DNA of 64,000 bases. Source: Saccharum officinarum. Its lineage: Eukaryota > Streptophyta > Magnoliopsida > Poales > Poaceae. The DNA is taken from assembly GCA_020631735.1 (NCBI GenBank), contig CM036221.1:8227381-8291380 (forward strand). The letters are read 5' to 3'. Positions 1 to 12,080 of the stretch are shown piece after piece (the stretch's first letter is position 1; the number at the start of each line of letters is the position of its first letter). The notes below the pieces were generated by a model. That model saw nothing but the letters and a program-made list of their open reading frames with translations. It was not told the DNA's origin and searched no databases. The translations under genes were made by a program, and so were the position numbers.

Positions 1-271
1 TGCACTTGAAGTTTTCTGCAGGTACACTAACAGCGTAACGAGTAGACCGATAGTTTCGCTTATATGAGAGAACGTATGTATGCCACCGCCTAGCGTTAGA
101 ACTCTAGTTTCTACTAAGGTGAGAGGACGTACGAAACGTGCATGCATCATGTTTAATTATATCATACATATCATTTACTCCTCCTTAAAAATTTCTGTAC
201 TCCCGACTAAAGTAAATTTCGTATCCCCTAAATGATCCTCACTTTAAGTCGTATCTTATCTTGTTGCTACA
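1..271 (+). other. Chromovirus leader, AT-rich, ends in a splice-acceptor-like site
   Basis: No coding potential is visible. The stretch ends in a T-rich tract and TTGTTGCTACAG immediately before ATG at 272, which looks like a 3' splice site in front of ORF0. The corresponding place in the second chromovirus (near 60730) is also preceded by an AG acceptor-like site. This suggests that the leader between LTR and ORF0 is an intron, which is inference. Confidence 0.4.
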
Positions 272-881
272 GATGCACGTACAAGAGGACCGCTCGTAAG
301 TCCACTGGGGGCAGGGCACCGCGTCACCAGCTCGCTCCACGTGAGCCCCACCTGAGCCTACTGAGGTGGAAAGGCTGAGGGCAGAGCTGGCAGAGGTGAC
401 TGCTGCTAGGGATGCAGCACGGCAACAACTGGAACAAGTGATTCATGATCGTGATCAAGAAACGCTTGCAGTCCAGAGGTTGACAGTGGCAAACCGCAAC
501 TGTCAACGCATGTTGATCCGTGTGATGGAACAGAGGATGAAGCCTGGCACGAGGAGAACGTTCTGAGAGCTCGCCAGTTTGAGCTCGAGCAACAGTTGGA
601 GAACGCTGAAGAATACAATGATAATCTTCATGAAGAAGTGCATCGCCTGAATAACGAGCTTAATCCCCTGCTGCCTCAAACAACAACGCGATGAGGACAT
701 GGGATCGGGAATCTTCATGGCTGAGGAAGATGATGAAGTGGAGGTTGATGGACCACAGGATGCCCCACCTGCAGAAGCACCAGAGGAAGAGCCAGAAGAA
801 GAAGAAGACGAGGAGTTAGAGCCTGTCAGTGATGAGGACGGCGGGGAGATCCTTGACACTGACTCGGAGGATGATGCTTAG
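272..881 (+). pseudogene. Chromovirus ORF0 (coiled-coil, acidic C-terminus), broken
   Basis: An extra ORF upstream of gag, as I recall described for rice RIRE3/RIRE8-type elements. The region around 366-545 encodes a helical, heptad-like stretch rich in Glu, Gln, Arg and Leu. The 3' part (699-881) encodes a very acidic tail of Glu/Asp runs ending in EDDA and a stop. The apparent start at 272 runs into a stop after eight codons, and the frame shifts near 535 and again near 695. The start shares the residues QED with the intact ORF0 of the second chromovirus at 60733, supporting homology. The function of ORF0 in these elements is unknown. Confidence 0.6.
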
Positions 882-1541
882 AGTAGTCATCACGTGCCTA
901 TAATGTTAGGATCGTCTTTTGTGCCCTCCCTGTGAAGGAGTGAGGCCTTGTTAATAACTTGACTTTGGATGTAAGGTTGAACCGTATGTTTCCTGAATGT
1001 AGTTTGAACCTATTAATTTCGATCACAACTTGATGTCTTATTATGTTGCGTTCGATGATGGTGTCACGGTTAGCACCTTCTTGGTGCCGCGACGAAACCG
1101 AGAGGCCTCCTATGGCGCGCGACATAAGGCTGTGCTGCTTGGCACGCGCAGGTATCGAGGTGGCTAGTCATGATCCACCATGGAACTCTTCATTGAGAAG
1201 TCTCTTTGTGGTCAGTTTGAAGTAGCCTTTCACAGTCAACTAAAAATCTGAGAGATCGAATCCAAGTACCGTGCAAAAGGTCAAAAATCACGTAGATAGC
1301 AACGTAAACGGTCCGGTAACCGTGTGCTCCCTGTGAGTAAGCCTTCATCAAAGAGCATCTTGTTGGATTACCAAGTATGATCTCGTCAAACGATGCACTA
1401 GAATGGATTGTGCGGTTGTGGTGAATTATTGTGCCTTAATTATTATGAGAATCTATTCATGACAGTCAGTTTGACATTTCGCAATAATTCATCTACAAAT
1501 TTCCCACATCGTCAGTGCTCATTGGCTATGCATTTTTGCAG
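882..1541 (+). other. Spacer between ORF0 and gag
   Basis: No gene is visible. Part of it (about 1066-1175, around GGTGCCGCGAC and GGTATCGAGGT) is recognisably related to 61750-61830 in the second chromovirus, so it is retroelement sequence. The spacer ends in CATTTTTGCAG directly before the gag ATG, a good 3' splice acceptor, suggesting gag is expressed from a spliced RNA that removes ORF0. Confidence 0.5.
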
Positions 1542-2570
1542 ATGTCGTACAATCTACGTCGGGGTCGTGGAAATGAGGAGGAGGAACAGCCACCCCCTCC
1601 GCCACCACCTACTCCGGCCGAGTTGATGCAGACAGTGGTCGAAGGGCAGCGCATGTTGGCGGATGCTATGCGCCAGCTGGCTAACCGGGAGGCTCGTCCT
1701 GGCCGCCAGGGCCCAGAGCCCAATCAATACAGTGATTTCAAGGACTTTCTGGATACTAAGCCCCCGCTCTTCAAGGAGCGGAAGAACCACTGCAAGCTGA
1801 TGAGTGGTTAAATACTATTGAGCAAAAGTTTCGTCTGCTTCGCCTGACTGATGAGTTAAGACTGAATATGCTTCTCACCAGTTGCATGGTCCAGCGGGTA
1901 TTTGGTGGAGCCACTATCGTTCCACACTGCCTGCCAATGTCCCGATTGCTTGGGATCAGTTTAAGGCGGCATTCCGGGGAAATTATATTCCTCCAGGTCT
2001 TATGGCAATCAAGCACACAGAGTTTATGAGGCTGTCGCAAGGAAACAAAAGCCTGACTGAATACTTGCAGTCCTTCAACAACCTGGCAAGGTATGCCACT
2101 GAGTTTGTGGATACCGATGCCAAAAAGATTGCTAGCTTCAAAAGGGGCCTCGGCCCAAAACTGATGAAAACAATGGGCACTAGCAAATGTACTACTTTCA
2201 ATGATTTCATCAGCGATGCTCTAACTCAAGAGAACAACAATGCTATCTATTCTGCTTCTAAGAGCCGCAAGAGGGCCATTGAGGCGAGTGCTTCACAGTC
2301 TCGAGCTCCAGCTGCCCCGAGAGCTCCTCCTCGCCCTCCTGCCACAAATGCTAAGTTCCGTCCTCCACAAAAGAAGGTGCCAATGAAAACTGGGTTTCGT
2401 AAGGCATATACAGTGGCTCTGCCAAAGAGTAATGCGGGCCAAGGCAGCTCCAGTGTTCCTCCTAGCAACATGCCTTGCTGGAACTGTAACAAGCCAGGCC
2501 ATTGGTCCAGGAACTGTCCGTACCCTAAGAAAATGTCAACCAAGGTAGTCGTCAGGGACACGCCCATTAT
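1542..2570 (+). pseudogene. Chromovirus gag (frameshifted)
   Basis: Gag forms the virus-like particle core and binds the element RNA. The chosen start is ATG 1542, which follows an acceptor-like CAG. A Pro-rich N-terminus leads to the retrotransposon gag core (residues around WWSHYRSTLP and LTEYLQSFNNLARYA) and one CCHC zinc knuckle, CWNCNKPGHWSRNC, at about 2476-2520. Three frame changes near 1778, 1861 and 2565 break the reading frame, the last one at the gag-protease junction. Family members usually have gag and pol in one frame, so these are decay. Confidence 0.85.
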
Positions 2571-5500
2571 AACAGCATTGAGGAAATTCCATCTGGTGAG
2601 GTGGTCACCGCTGGTAAGTTTCTAGTTGACCAACACCCCGCAGTGGTACTTTTTGATTCAGGTGCTTCGCATTCCTTTATCAGTCCTAAGTTTGCATCTA
2701 AATTTGCACACAAGTTGCATACTGTTGAAGGTGTGGGTTATTGTATTAGTGCTGCAAGTGGGAATATTTCCACAAACAAAGTAGTGGGGAACCTTAAGTT
2801 TGAGATAGAAGGGCGAAGTTATTCGCTTGCCCTATTGGTTTTACCTGGTTTAGACATAGATGTTATCTTGGGCATGAATTGGATGAGTCAGAATGGGGTA
2901 CTCATTGACACATCCGCTCGGGTAGTTATGCTCAGAGATCCTACAGATCAAAAGGGTTTTCTAGTACAACTTCCCAGAAAGGTTGAATTGTCGAGGGAAA
3001 TTCATGCTGTGCAAGCAAAGGCGTTGGCCGAAATTCCAGTAGTAAAAGAGTTTCCGGACGTTTTTCCCGATGATTTGCCGGGGCTCCCTCCGGATCGGGA
3101 TGTGGAGTTTAAAATTGAGTTGTTGCCTGGCACGGCGCCCATCTCTAGGAGACCCTATAGGATGCCTCCGAATGAACTCGCTGAACTTAAGGTGCAATTG
3201 AATGAACTTTTGAAGAAGGGGTTGATTCATCCTAGTTCATCGCCGTGGGGATGTCCGGCTATCTTTGTAAAGAAGAAGGATCAGTCGTTGCGAATGTGCG
3301 TAGATTATAGACCTCTCAATGCAGTCACTGTCAAAAATAAGTACCCTCTACCGCGAATCGACATCTTGTTCGATCAGTTGTCTAAAGCTAAAGTTTTCTC
3401 CAAGATCGATCTAAGATCTGGCTACCATCAAATTAAAATCCGACCGGAAGATGTTCCAAAGACAGCCTTTTCTACCAGATACGGTCTTTATGAGTATCTT
3501 GTTATGTCTTTTGGCTTGACAAATGCCCCCGCACACTTCATGTACTTGATGAATTCAGTGTTTATGCCTGAATTGGACAAGTTTGTGGTGGTATTTATTG
3601 ATGACATCCTGGTATATTCTGTGAATGAAGAAGATCACGCTGAACATCTACGAATAGTCCTCACAAGACTGCGTGAACATCAACTATATGCAAAGTTCAG
3701 TAAGTGCGAATTCTGGCTTCGAGAAGTACCTTTCCTTGGGCATGTGCTGTCCGATGGAGGAATTATGGTGGACCCCGCTAAGGTACAAGAAGTACTGAAC
3801 TGGAAGGCTCCTATCTCGGTTCACGAGGTCCGGAGTTTTCTTGGTTTGGCTGGCTATTATCGTCGCTTCATCCCGGATTTCTCTAAAATAGCCAAGCCAA
3901 TGACTCGGTTGCTGCAAAAAGACACCAGGTTTGTCTGGACTCCTGAGTGTGATGCGGCTTTTCACCAACTGCGAACCCTCCTAACCTCAGCTCCGGTTTT
4001 GGCACAACCGGATATCGAGAAACCATTTGATGTTTATTGTGATGCCTCAGGCATAGGTTTGGGAGGTGTGTTGATGCAGGAAGGCCGAGTAATTGCATAT
4101 ACCTCTCGACAACTTCGGAAGCATGAGGCAAATTATCCAACACATGACTTAGAACTCGCCGCAGTTGTTCATGCTTTGAAAGCCTGGCGACATTATCTGC
4201 TGGGCAATGTCTGCAACATCTATACCGACCACAAAAGCCTCAAATACATCTTCACCCAACCCGAGCTAAATATGCGTCAAAGAAGATGGCTCGAGTTGAT
4301 TAAAGATTATAACCTTCAAGTGCACTATCATCCTGGCAAGGCAAATGTGGTTGCGGATGCTTTAAGCCGTAAGTCTCATTGTCATTCCTTAGTAGAAACT
4401 GATTTTCACCGATCTCGCCTTCTACATCCAGCAGTCTTGTACAACATCACTGTCAGTTGTACTCTCAAAAGCAGAATTATTGAGCTCCAAAAGACTGACA
4501 CTGGTATATTCCACATCAAGCGTAAGATGAAAGAGCAAGAAACTACACAGTTCAGGATAGATGAAGAGGGTGTACTATGGTTCAAGGATAGGTTAGTTGT
4601 GCCTAAGGACGAGAGCTTCGAAATGATATTATGTCTGAAGCACACTCCTCTAAGTTGTCCATCCATCCTGGCAGCAATAAGATGTATTATGATTTGAAGC
4701 CACTTTATTGGTGGACCAAGATGCGGAAAGAGATAGCTGCATATGTTGCTAGATGTGACACCTGTTGCAGAGTTAAAGCTGTGCACATGAAAGCTGGGCT
4801 ACTTCAGCCACTTTCCATTCCAGGCTGGAAATGGGAAGAGATAAGTATGGATTTCATTGTCAGACTTCCTCCTACTGTCAAAAATCATAACTCTATTTGG
4901 GTAATTGTTGATCGTTTGACCAAATCAGCTCACTTCATCCCAGTGAGAGTGGACTATCGTCCCACTGACTATGCTGAGTTGTACTTCAATCAGATAGTCC
5001 GGCTTCATGGGATACCTCGTACTATCGTTTCTGATCGTGGTCCCCAGTTCACTGCTCGCTTTTGGGAGCATTTGCATCACCTTCTGGGAACCAAGTTAGT
5101 GAGAAGCTCTGCTTATCACCCCCAGACATCGGGACAGACAGAACGAGTTAACCAAATCTTGGAAGATCTGTTGCGAGCATGCGTCATTTCATCCAAGGGT
5201 TCTTGGGAAAAATGGTTACCTTTAGCCGAATTCTCGTACAATAACAGTTATCAAGAGAGTATTAAGATGGCCCCATTCGAAGCTTTGTACGGTCGAAAGT
5301 GTCGAACTCCACTAAACTGGGTAGAAGCTGGGGAAAGAAGGTATTATGGTATTGATTTTGTTCATGAAGCTGAGGAACAAGTCCGTACCATCCAAAAACA
5401 TATGGCTGCAGCCCAAGCTAGACAGAAAAGTTATGCTGATCGTCGTAGAAAACCACTCGAGTTTGAAGTTGGAGACTTCGTGTATTTGAAAGTTTCTCCA

Positions 5501-5905
5501 ATGAAAAGTGTCCAACGTTTTGGTGTTAAGCGGAAACTTGCGCCAAGATACGTGGGTCCTTTTCAAATCATAGGCAAGAGTGGAGCTGTTGCATACAAAA
5601 TCCAGTTGCCTCCTGAAATGAGTGCCATATTCAACGTCTTCCATGTATCTCAGCTTAAAAAGTGTCTTCGAGTTCCTGAGGAACAAGTTCCTTTAGGTGA
5701 TATCAGGCTGGAATCCGACCTAACCTATGAAGAAAAGCCAGTCCGAGTGATCGATACTCAGGAACGAGTAACTAGAAGTAAAGTGGTTAAGTGGTACAAA
5801 GTGATGTGGAGTAATCAGGGAAGTGAGAGTGATGCTACGTGGGAACGGGAGGATTATTTGCAGGATGGTTATAAAGAATTCTATGAAAAATGGTACGCTT
5901 TCTAA
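2571..5905 (+). pseudogene. Chromovirus pol: protease, RT, RNase H, integrase, chromodomain (one frameshift)
   Basis: Domains in order: aspartic protease with FDSGASHSF (about 2655-2680); RT with the catalytic FIDD at 3592-3603; RNase H with the [11 protein letters not shown] and TDHKSL segments (about 4040-4240) and DALSR; integrase with an HHCC-type zinc region (about 4645-4790) and catalytic Asp (MDF), Asp (SDRGPQF) and Glu (QTERVNQ); a GPY/F-like segment APRYVGPFQI; and a C-terminal chromodomain (about 5735-5895, aromatic WYKVMW and WERE). The chromodomain is known to steer chromoviruses to modified chromatin. The frame changes near 4640, so RT-RNase H and integrase are in different frames. 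The stop is TAA at 5903-5905. Confidence 0.92.
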
Positions 5906-5939
5906 ATCTCGGGACGAGATTTTTATAAGGGGGGAGGGC
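5906..5939 (+). promoter_or_regulatory. Conserved pre-PPT motif and polypurine tract
   Basis: AATCTCGGGACGAGAT, an imperfect palindrome, is followed by AAGGGGGGAGGG directly before the 3' LTR. The purine run is the plus-strand primer. The same palindrome and purine run precede the second chromoviral LTR at 63046, so it is a conserved feature of this group. Confidence 0.8.
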
Positions 5940-8900
5940 TGTAACACTTCAAGTGTTTAGTCCTTAATTGCATTGCAATTGCATGGCATAGCATAAGCAT
6001 GCATCATTCATGTTTGTTATTTTATGTGATGCAACACATGTGATTATTTTAGGGTTTGTTTGATTTATTTCATGAAGTACTTGATAGTTGGTGTAACAAA
6101 AAGGTAAGGTAGCCAATCATGACCTTCAACACCTTAGTTATACTTAGGGTAACATTTGGAACAAGGTTCATGTTGACCAAAATTACTAAATTGCCCTCCA
6201 AGAGAAGTTTGACCACCTTTGACCCTAGAAGGCCCTAGTTTGACCAATTAAAAAGTCTAATTTAGAGACCTTGCATGGAAGAGCACCCTTAAGCAAAGTT
6301 GTAGAGAATTTCATGAGGAACAAAAGTTCTAATGTGGCCATCTCATGAAAATGACCAGAGCATGCTCAAAAATGGCCCACAAGTCAGCTTGAGTGGGAAT
6401 CAACACTTAGAAAAATTCTAAGTCTGGAAATTGGACTTTTCAGTTTCACTGTACCTCACTTTAGCAACTTGTAACTCACCAACTAGGCCAAACCAGTCTT
6501 TGAGCCAATTGACAAAGTTGTTGTCCACACATAGCTCTAAAACTTTGTCAATATCATCATCACCTGGTTCTCAATAGTTTAGGAGATATAATGTCTTGAA
6601 GTTAGGGTTTCAGTCGGCATAATGACTGAAACTAAGTTTCAGTTTCATCAAGCACCACTTTGGAGCTCTGTAGTTTCAAATCTAGGCCAAACCAGCCCAA
6701 ACTCCAATTGACAAACTTGTAGACCTCATGTAGCTCTACAAAATTGATGTAATCATCTTCGACTAACTCGAGCTGGTTTAGGAGATATTCTTCGTTGAAA
6801 TCACGCTGTCAGTCATCGAATGACAGTCTTCATTCAGTCGAACCCGACTTCGTTGTCTGTCGTGGCCGACCGGAGGCAGGGCCGCGGCGACGCGTGGGGG
6901 CTCGGTGGCGGCCATGCGCCGGCCGTGGTCCCACTGGTCAGTCCACCGAACCTACAAGGTCGCCACGCCGCACCAGAGCTGCCCCAGTTCCTCTCCCTCC
7001 CTCATTCGGCTTCGACACAAAGAAAACTGAGCCGCCATTGCCGCCCCTCTCCGGCGAGCTCGTGCCCGCTCACCACCGCATCGCAGTCCACCAGACCTCG
7101 CCACTCCCTCCGCCTCACCACCCTCCATCTCCCTGACCACCGAAGCCAGCAATTTGACTCAAGGTGAGCCGCATTGCTTTCTTCCCCGCCTCCGAGAGGT
7201 CGCCGGAGCCCGCCATGGGACCTCACCGTGGTCGGGGTGCTTCGGGTCTCTCTCCACCCTCCCTTCCTAGCAAAATGGATCCGCCTAGCTTCGGTGAAGC
7301 TCGTACCGAGCCTAGACCGCACCGTGTATCCTCACCGGCGACGGTGCGCCGCCACCGGACATCACCGGCCGCCGCTCGCGGTGACAAGCCCCTTCCACCC
7401 ATCCCCATCCGTTCCACGAGCACCAATCGACGCACCGGGTGACGGAGAACACGAGGCGGTGTCCGATTGGCCGAGCGAGCCCTTCTCCGGCGAGCTCGAG
7501 CTCGTCGGAGCTCGCGGGTCTCCGCCTCCCCGGTCTCCGGTCGCTGACCGCGGGGGCCCGCCTGTCAGTGTCGCGCGCGGGCGGGAGCGCTGAGCGGGCC
7601 GCGCGCGCGCGAGTGTGGGCCGAGTTTTCCGGGCCGGCCCAGTTCATCTGAAACGAAATTCATTTTTATTATTTGTCACTGATTTTTGTACAAGTTGGAA
7701 AAATATAGATCTAGGGTTTTAATGATCCAAAATCATGAGATAAATTTTATTAGGGTCCACATGATGTGTAGTATTTTAGAAAATATAAATCTGGAATGTG
7801 ATGTTTAATTTTTAGGAGAATTTAATAGATCCTTTAAATGTGTTTTGGAATGCATGCAAATTTGTTAAATTTATAACTTGAGCTGTAGTGTTCCATAAAT
7901 CATAAAATTTGATGGGTAGGTTACCCTATGCTAGTCCTAGCTCTGGTAAAAATTTGGGCATCAGTGCTTAAGTACTTTTCAAGTTATAATGCTATCTTGT
8001 TATTTTAGGAAATGCTTAAAGAATTTTAGTAATTTTTCTACATGTGCAATGTTCTTATAAATTTTTGGAGAATGTCTTGGTATCTTAAAGTGTCTAAGAA
8101 AAATATGAAATCTGTTGTTTGACACTTTTCAATAGGGTTTCTTATTTATACAAAAATCAGCCTTATTAGCTTGTGAATTTTGTGTAGGGAGTTCCTGTGA
8201 ATAAATTTAGTTCAAATTTTTACAGCAGTCTCTTTTTGGTCAAAGAGTCCTCTGTAATTTTTGTAGAATTTTGGGAGCAGTCTACATATATGTTTAAAAT
8301 TCCACTTAATTACTTAAGTAAATTAAGAAATGGGTTTAAATAAATGTTCTAGGTGGGCACACCTTACTTTCTGGTGTCTTTGTGATATTTGTGAACTTGT
8401 AGTAGCATTAGTTTGGTTTTAAAGAATGTTTGCCACATCAATAAATATTTAACCTTTGTAATTTAGGTTTTCTGGACAGCTAAGTAGTAATTCTAAATTG
8501 GCTTTGATAAAATTGGTTGCTGGACAACCTGTGAATACCAAAGTTGGAGTAAACTTGATGAACTAGCTTGTGTTAAAATTTGGAAGCATTTGGCTTAGTA
8601 GTTTGAGAGTTACTGTTGTTTAAAGTGGCAGTTCAAAATCTGCTACTCTCTGTTTTGGAGAGGACAGATTCTGGAACTTGTGAAGTTTGACATGGAAAAC
8701 TTAGGAGTTTGGAGTTGAGGTCTGAAAATGAATTGTAGTACATTTCTTAGGCTTTCCAGATTGTCTTAGATCATATCTTTTGGAATTATAAATCTCCAGT
8801 TGTGATAAAAACAAGTAGCTGCTGTCCAGAATGCTTACTGTGGTGTTTTGCTGATTGTTGTGGTGAGATATCCTAAGACATGCTACTTTTGTAATTGTTA

Positions 8901-10761
8901 GGTGTTAGGGCCTTAACTGAGGATGAGCAACTTTATCTTAGGTTAAGTAGCTTAGGTAAGTACTTCTCCACCGGAGAAGAGATTTGCACGTACTAATAAA
9001 GTAACTTGATTAGATTATTGTTTTTATTCCTGAAATGCATTTCATTCCGAGCATGTTGCACCCATTTATGCATCCATTGTATTTATTGTGCATTCATGCA
9101 ATAGGTGTACCGGAGGGGGTAACTCTCCTCGAATTCGAGCCTGTGATTCCGGAGGAGGACCAGGAGCAGCAGGAGCCCGAGGATCCAGCAGGCGAAGGAG
9201 TGCCCGCAGACGACCTTCCTGAGTGCCCTGACCACCGGCCTTCAACTTTTCTGAAAGGCAAGCCCCGGTGCATGCTGAACCTACTGATTTATAAATTAAT
9301 CTTGCGTACTTTTAATTGTTTACTGCATTAAGTTATAGGAGTTCTATGAAAACACTTGTTGCATTATACCTGTCCTTGTCCAGATATCGTACTTAATCCT
9401 ATTTTAGGTTTAGGCACGTGTCAATGCTTAGCCCTGCTTAGTACGGTAGAAGTCGGGTGATTTCCGGTCATCCGCGAGATGTAGGAAGGAGTCACGAGTG
9501 GCTGTATGGCTATCGTGGATGGAACCATGCTTAAAAATGAAATTGAGACCGGGCGGGAGTTCGATAGTACAGCCGCAAGACACTTCACGTCTTGGGTGTG
9601 GAGCTATGCCCGTCTGAGTCGTTTAAGGACCGATTCGCTGTACGTCCTTGAGTCATGTTGAACGCAGTCTAACACTTAGTTGGCCGGATAAGTCGTTCCG
9701 ACCGCGAAGCCGAGTAATGTGATTCAGGCCGGGAATCGAATGGTAGGTTGCTTCTTGGAGGAGAGAAAGGATGTGCTTGGGACATTGGCGTGAGACCAAG
9801 GGGGGTTAGAGTCCCTATCTCCTGGCAGAGTGTCGCCCTTGGGGTCGCGACATCATTCGGACCCGCGATTCCTGAATCATATGAAAAGGTGGCTTGTGCG
9901 ACCCTGGCAGGGGCCTGCGCGGTGAGTGTTAGAAATACCCCTCCAGCTGGATAGGAATTCGATTCGAATCGCCGTCGCTCCCGGTTAGTGAGCACTTGAC
10001 TTGAGCAGCGGCAACGTAGACCTCATTAAATGAACTGGTGGTTAAGGGAATGATACAATGTTGCCATAATGATATACCTGCTATGGATATAATAATCATG
10101 TTGTTTGATTATAATCAAGTGTATGTTTAGTACAGGTGCTAAGATAGATGACAGGTAAATGCTAAAAATAACTGCTAGTACAGGTTATAAGAGTTTCAAC
10201 TACTTATGCCTTTATGCAAAATGTGGTGTCAGCTAGCCTCTTGTGTAAGCCTTGCATACTCCTTGGGGTCACTTTATTTCTGGTTTTCGACGGGTAAGTC
10301 TAGCTGAGTACATTCCAGTACTCAGGGTTTATTCCCTCCTGTTGCAGATGACATGCTTTATCAGGGATTCTGCAAGACGTGTCTCCACCCTGCGGGTGAC
10401 GACGACTAGATCACAAGGGCGTGATCGTCTTTATGTACTTTCCTCATGCTTTTGCGGGTTGTCGATCATCCAGACTGGCAGTATTTAATTAACTAGTGTG
10501 TGTGTTATGCTTCCGCTACTTTCAAACTTGGTTTGTAATATTTACTACTCCGTGGTGTAAACTTATTTCTGGACTACTTGTGAAATGTATCGTATGATGT
10601 TGTATGTTGAATGATGCGATCCTGGTTGTAAGCAGTTTGGTTTGAAATCCTTCGTGATTTCGATTGACTACCGGGATTATATGGGCTCAAGTTTGAAAAT
10701 TTGAGCGCTTCAGTGCTTGTTTTCGTACTTGTGCTCTTATAATTTGGTCGGTTCTGTTACA
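5940..10761 (+). repeat. 3' LTR of chromovirus, 4822 bp
   Basis: It starts TGTAACA at 5940 after the polypurine tract and ends TGTTACA at 10755-10761, giving 7-bp perfect inverted ends. It contains a GC-rich block (6800-7650) with long open frames on both strands, an AT-rich block (7660-8990), a short acidic open frame (about 9100-9240), and a region around GCTGAGTACATTCCAGTACT (10292-10311). No gene in it is recognisable. The long open frames in the GC-rich block are best read as composition artefacts. The 5' LTR lies outside the window, so divergence cannot be measured. Confidence 0.85.
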
Positions 10762-12071
10762 GCTATAGGCCACGGCTGGCCAAGGCATCTATTTATAACC
10801 CCACGGTCAAATAGAGTCGTTACCCCTTCACTGGGTAACCCCACGCGGTGGTCAAAACTGACCGGACGCGGTGGTCAGTAGCATGCTCCAACGGCTAGTT
10901 TTCGCGCGTACAAACTTGTTTTGACCGGACGCGGTGGTTACTAACGGGACCGAACGCGGTGGTCGCAGCGAAACAGCGAACAGAGAGGTTCCAGCAAGCT
11001 CCCGAAGTGACCGGACGCGTCCGGTCATCACTGACCGGACTCGCTGCAGCGTCCGGTCATTTTCGCCCACGAAAAACACTGACCGGATGCGGTGGTCGCA
11101 GCTGACCGGACGCGGTGGTCGAAACTGACCGGACGCGGTGGTCACGAGTCCGGTCACAGTCCACCCTTCGGTAAAACGGCGATATCTCTTAGCTCAGAAC
11201 TCTGATTTCAATGATCTTGGACATTTTGGAAAGCTTACTCAGAGGGCTACACAACCCACTAAAGCACTTGATCCAATTCACAATGGATCAAAGCAGTATT
11301 TCACTCTAAGAGCCATCCTAGTGTCCAAAGAACACCGAAAAACATTTCTCCAAGTTGATCAACACCAACTCCAACACCTTCTCCTTTGCAAATGTGCCAA
11401 CACCACTATGTGTACACCACCATGTGCATGTGTGTTAGCTTTTCACAAACATTTTCAAAGGGTTAGGCACTCAACTTGCCTCGCCACTCGATCCTAACAC
11501 GTATGCAAAGTTAGATCGCTCAAGTGGCACTAGATGACCGATATGCAAACAAGTTTGCCCCTCTTGATAGTACGGCCATCTATCCTAAACCCGGCCATCA
11601 ACTTCTCTACACACCTATGACCGGTGAAATGGAAATGCCCTAGGTTATACCTTTGCCTTGCGCATTCCACTCCATCTCCTCCGACGTTTATGCAACACAT
11701 GTACCAACCATATCACAAATGATATGATCCACTTCATATCATCATGTGACCTTGGTCCATCGATCTTGATCTCACTTGCTCTTCACCGTTGCGTCGGTCC
11801 ATCGGCGCCAAGTCTTGCTCAAGCTTCACCGCCTCGCGGTCCATCGCTCCAAAGCCTCCGACTTGCCCTTCACACTTGCAACCGGTCCATCAAGCCAAGC
11901 CTCATCTTGATCTTCGTCACCTTGGTCACATGACTCCATGTCATGTCTCATATGCAATGAGCTCCTTCATGACACAATCATCTGTGGACTAATTCCCTGT
12001 GTATCTCACATAAACACAATTAGTCCACCTAGGTTGTCACTCAATTACCAAAACCAAACAAGGACCTTTCA
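10762..12071 (-). repeat. 3' LTR of non-autonomous copia, truncated by the chromovirus
   Basis: It matches 18477-19806 at high identity with small indels, for example a 7-bp difference near 19078. It ends in CCTTTCA at 12071 and is missing about 1050 bp that the other LTR has. It carries the cluster of GACCGGACGCGGTGGTC-like motifs (about 10845-11155) and the palindrome at 11009-11026. Confidence 0.85.
10845..11155. repeat. Cluster of GACCGGACGCGGTGGTC motifs, left LTR copy
   Basis: Several copies of a 17-base motif GACCGGACGCGGTGGTC, spaced irregularly, plus a perfect 18-base palindrome GACCGGACGCGTCCGGTC at 11009-11026. The cluster recurs in the other LTR (18561-18892). Its position within the LTR may correspond to U3, which is inference. 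Confidence 0.75.
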
Positions 12072-12080
12072 ATCTCCCCC
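12072..12080 (-). promoter_or_regulatory. Polypurine tract of non-autonomous copia
   Basis: On the minus strand this reads GGGGGAGAT directly before the TGAAAGG start of the 3' LTR. This is the expected plus-strand primer position. Confidence 0.75.

Larger units (their letters stand above)
1..10761 (+). mobile_element. Ty3/gypsy chromovirus (Tekay/Del-like), 3' part with complete 3' LTR
   Basis: The order ORF0, gag, protease, RT, RNase H, integrase, chromodomain, polypurine tract and LTR identifies a plant chromovirus. A chromodomain after the integrase and an LTR of almost 5 kb fit the Tekay/Del lineage. The 5' LTR and primer-binding site lie left of the window. The 3' LTR ends exactly where copia LTR sequence begins (10762), so this element probably inserted into the copia 3' LTR. 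The expected 5-bp target duplication (GCTAT at 10762-10766) cannot be tested because the left flank is missing. ORF0, gag and pol are all broken by frameshifts, so the copy is non-functional. Lineage is inferred from residues, not from a tree. Confidence 0.9.

Noticed and set aside
6800..7650. Long Pro/Arg/Ser-rich open frames on both strands in the chromoviral LTR
   Set aside because: GC-rich composition keeps all frames open; there is no domain and no single favoured frame.
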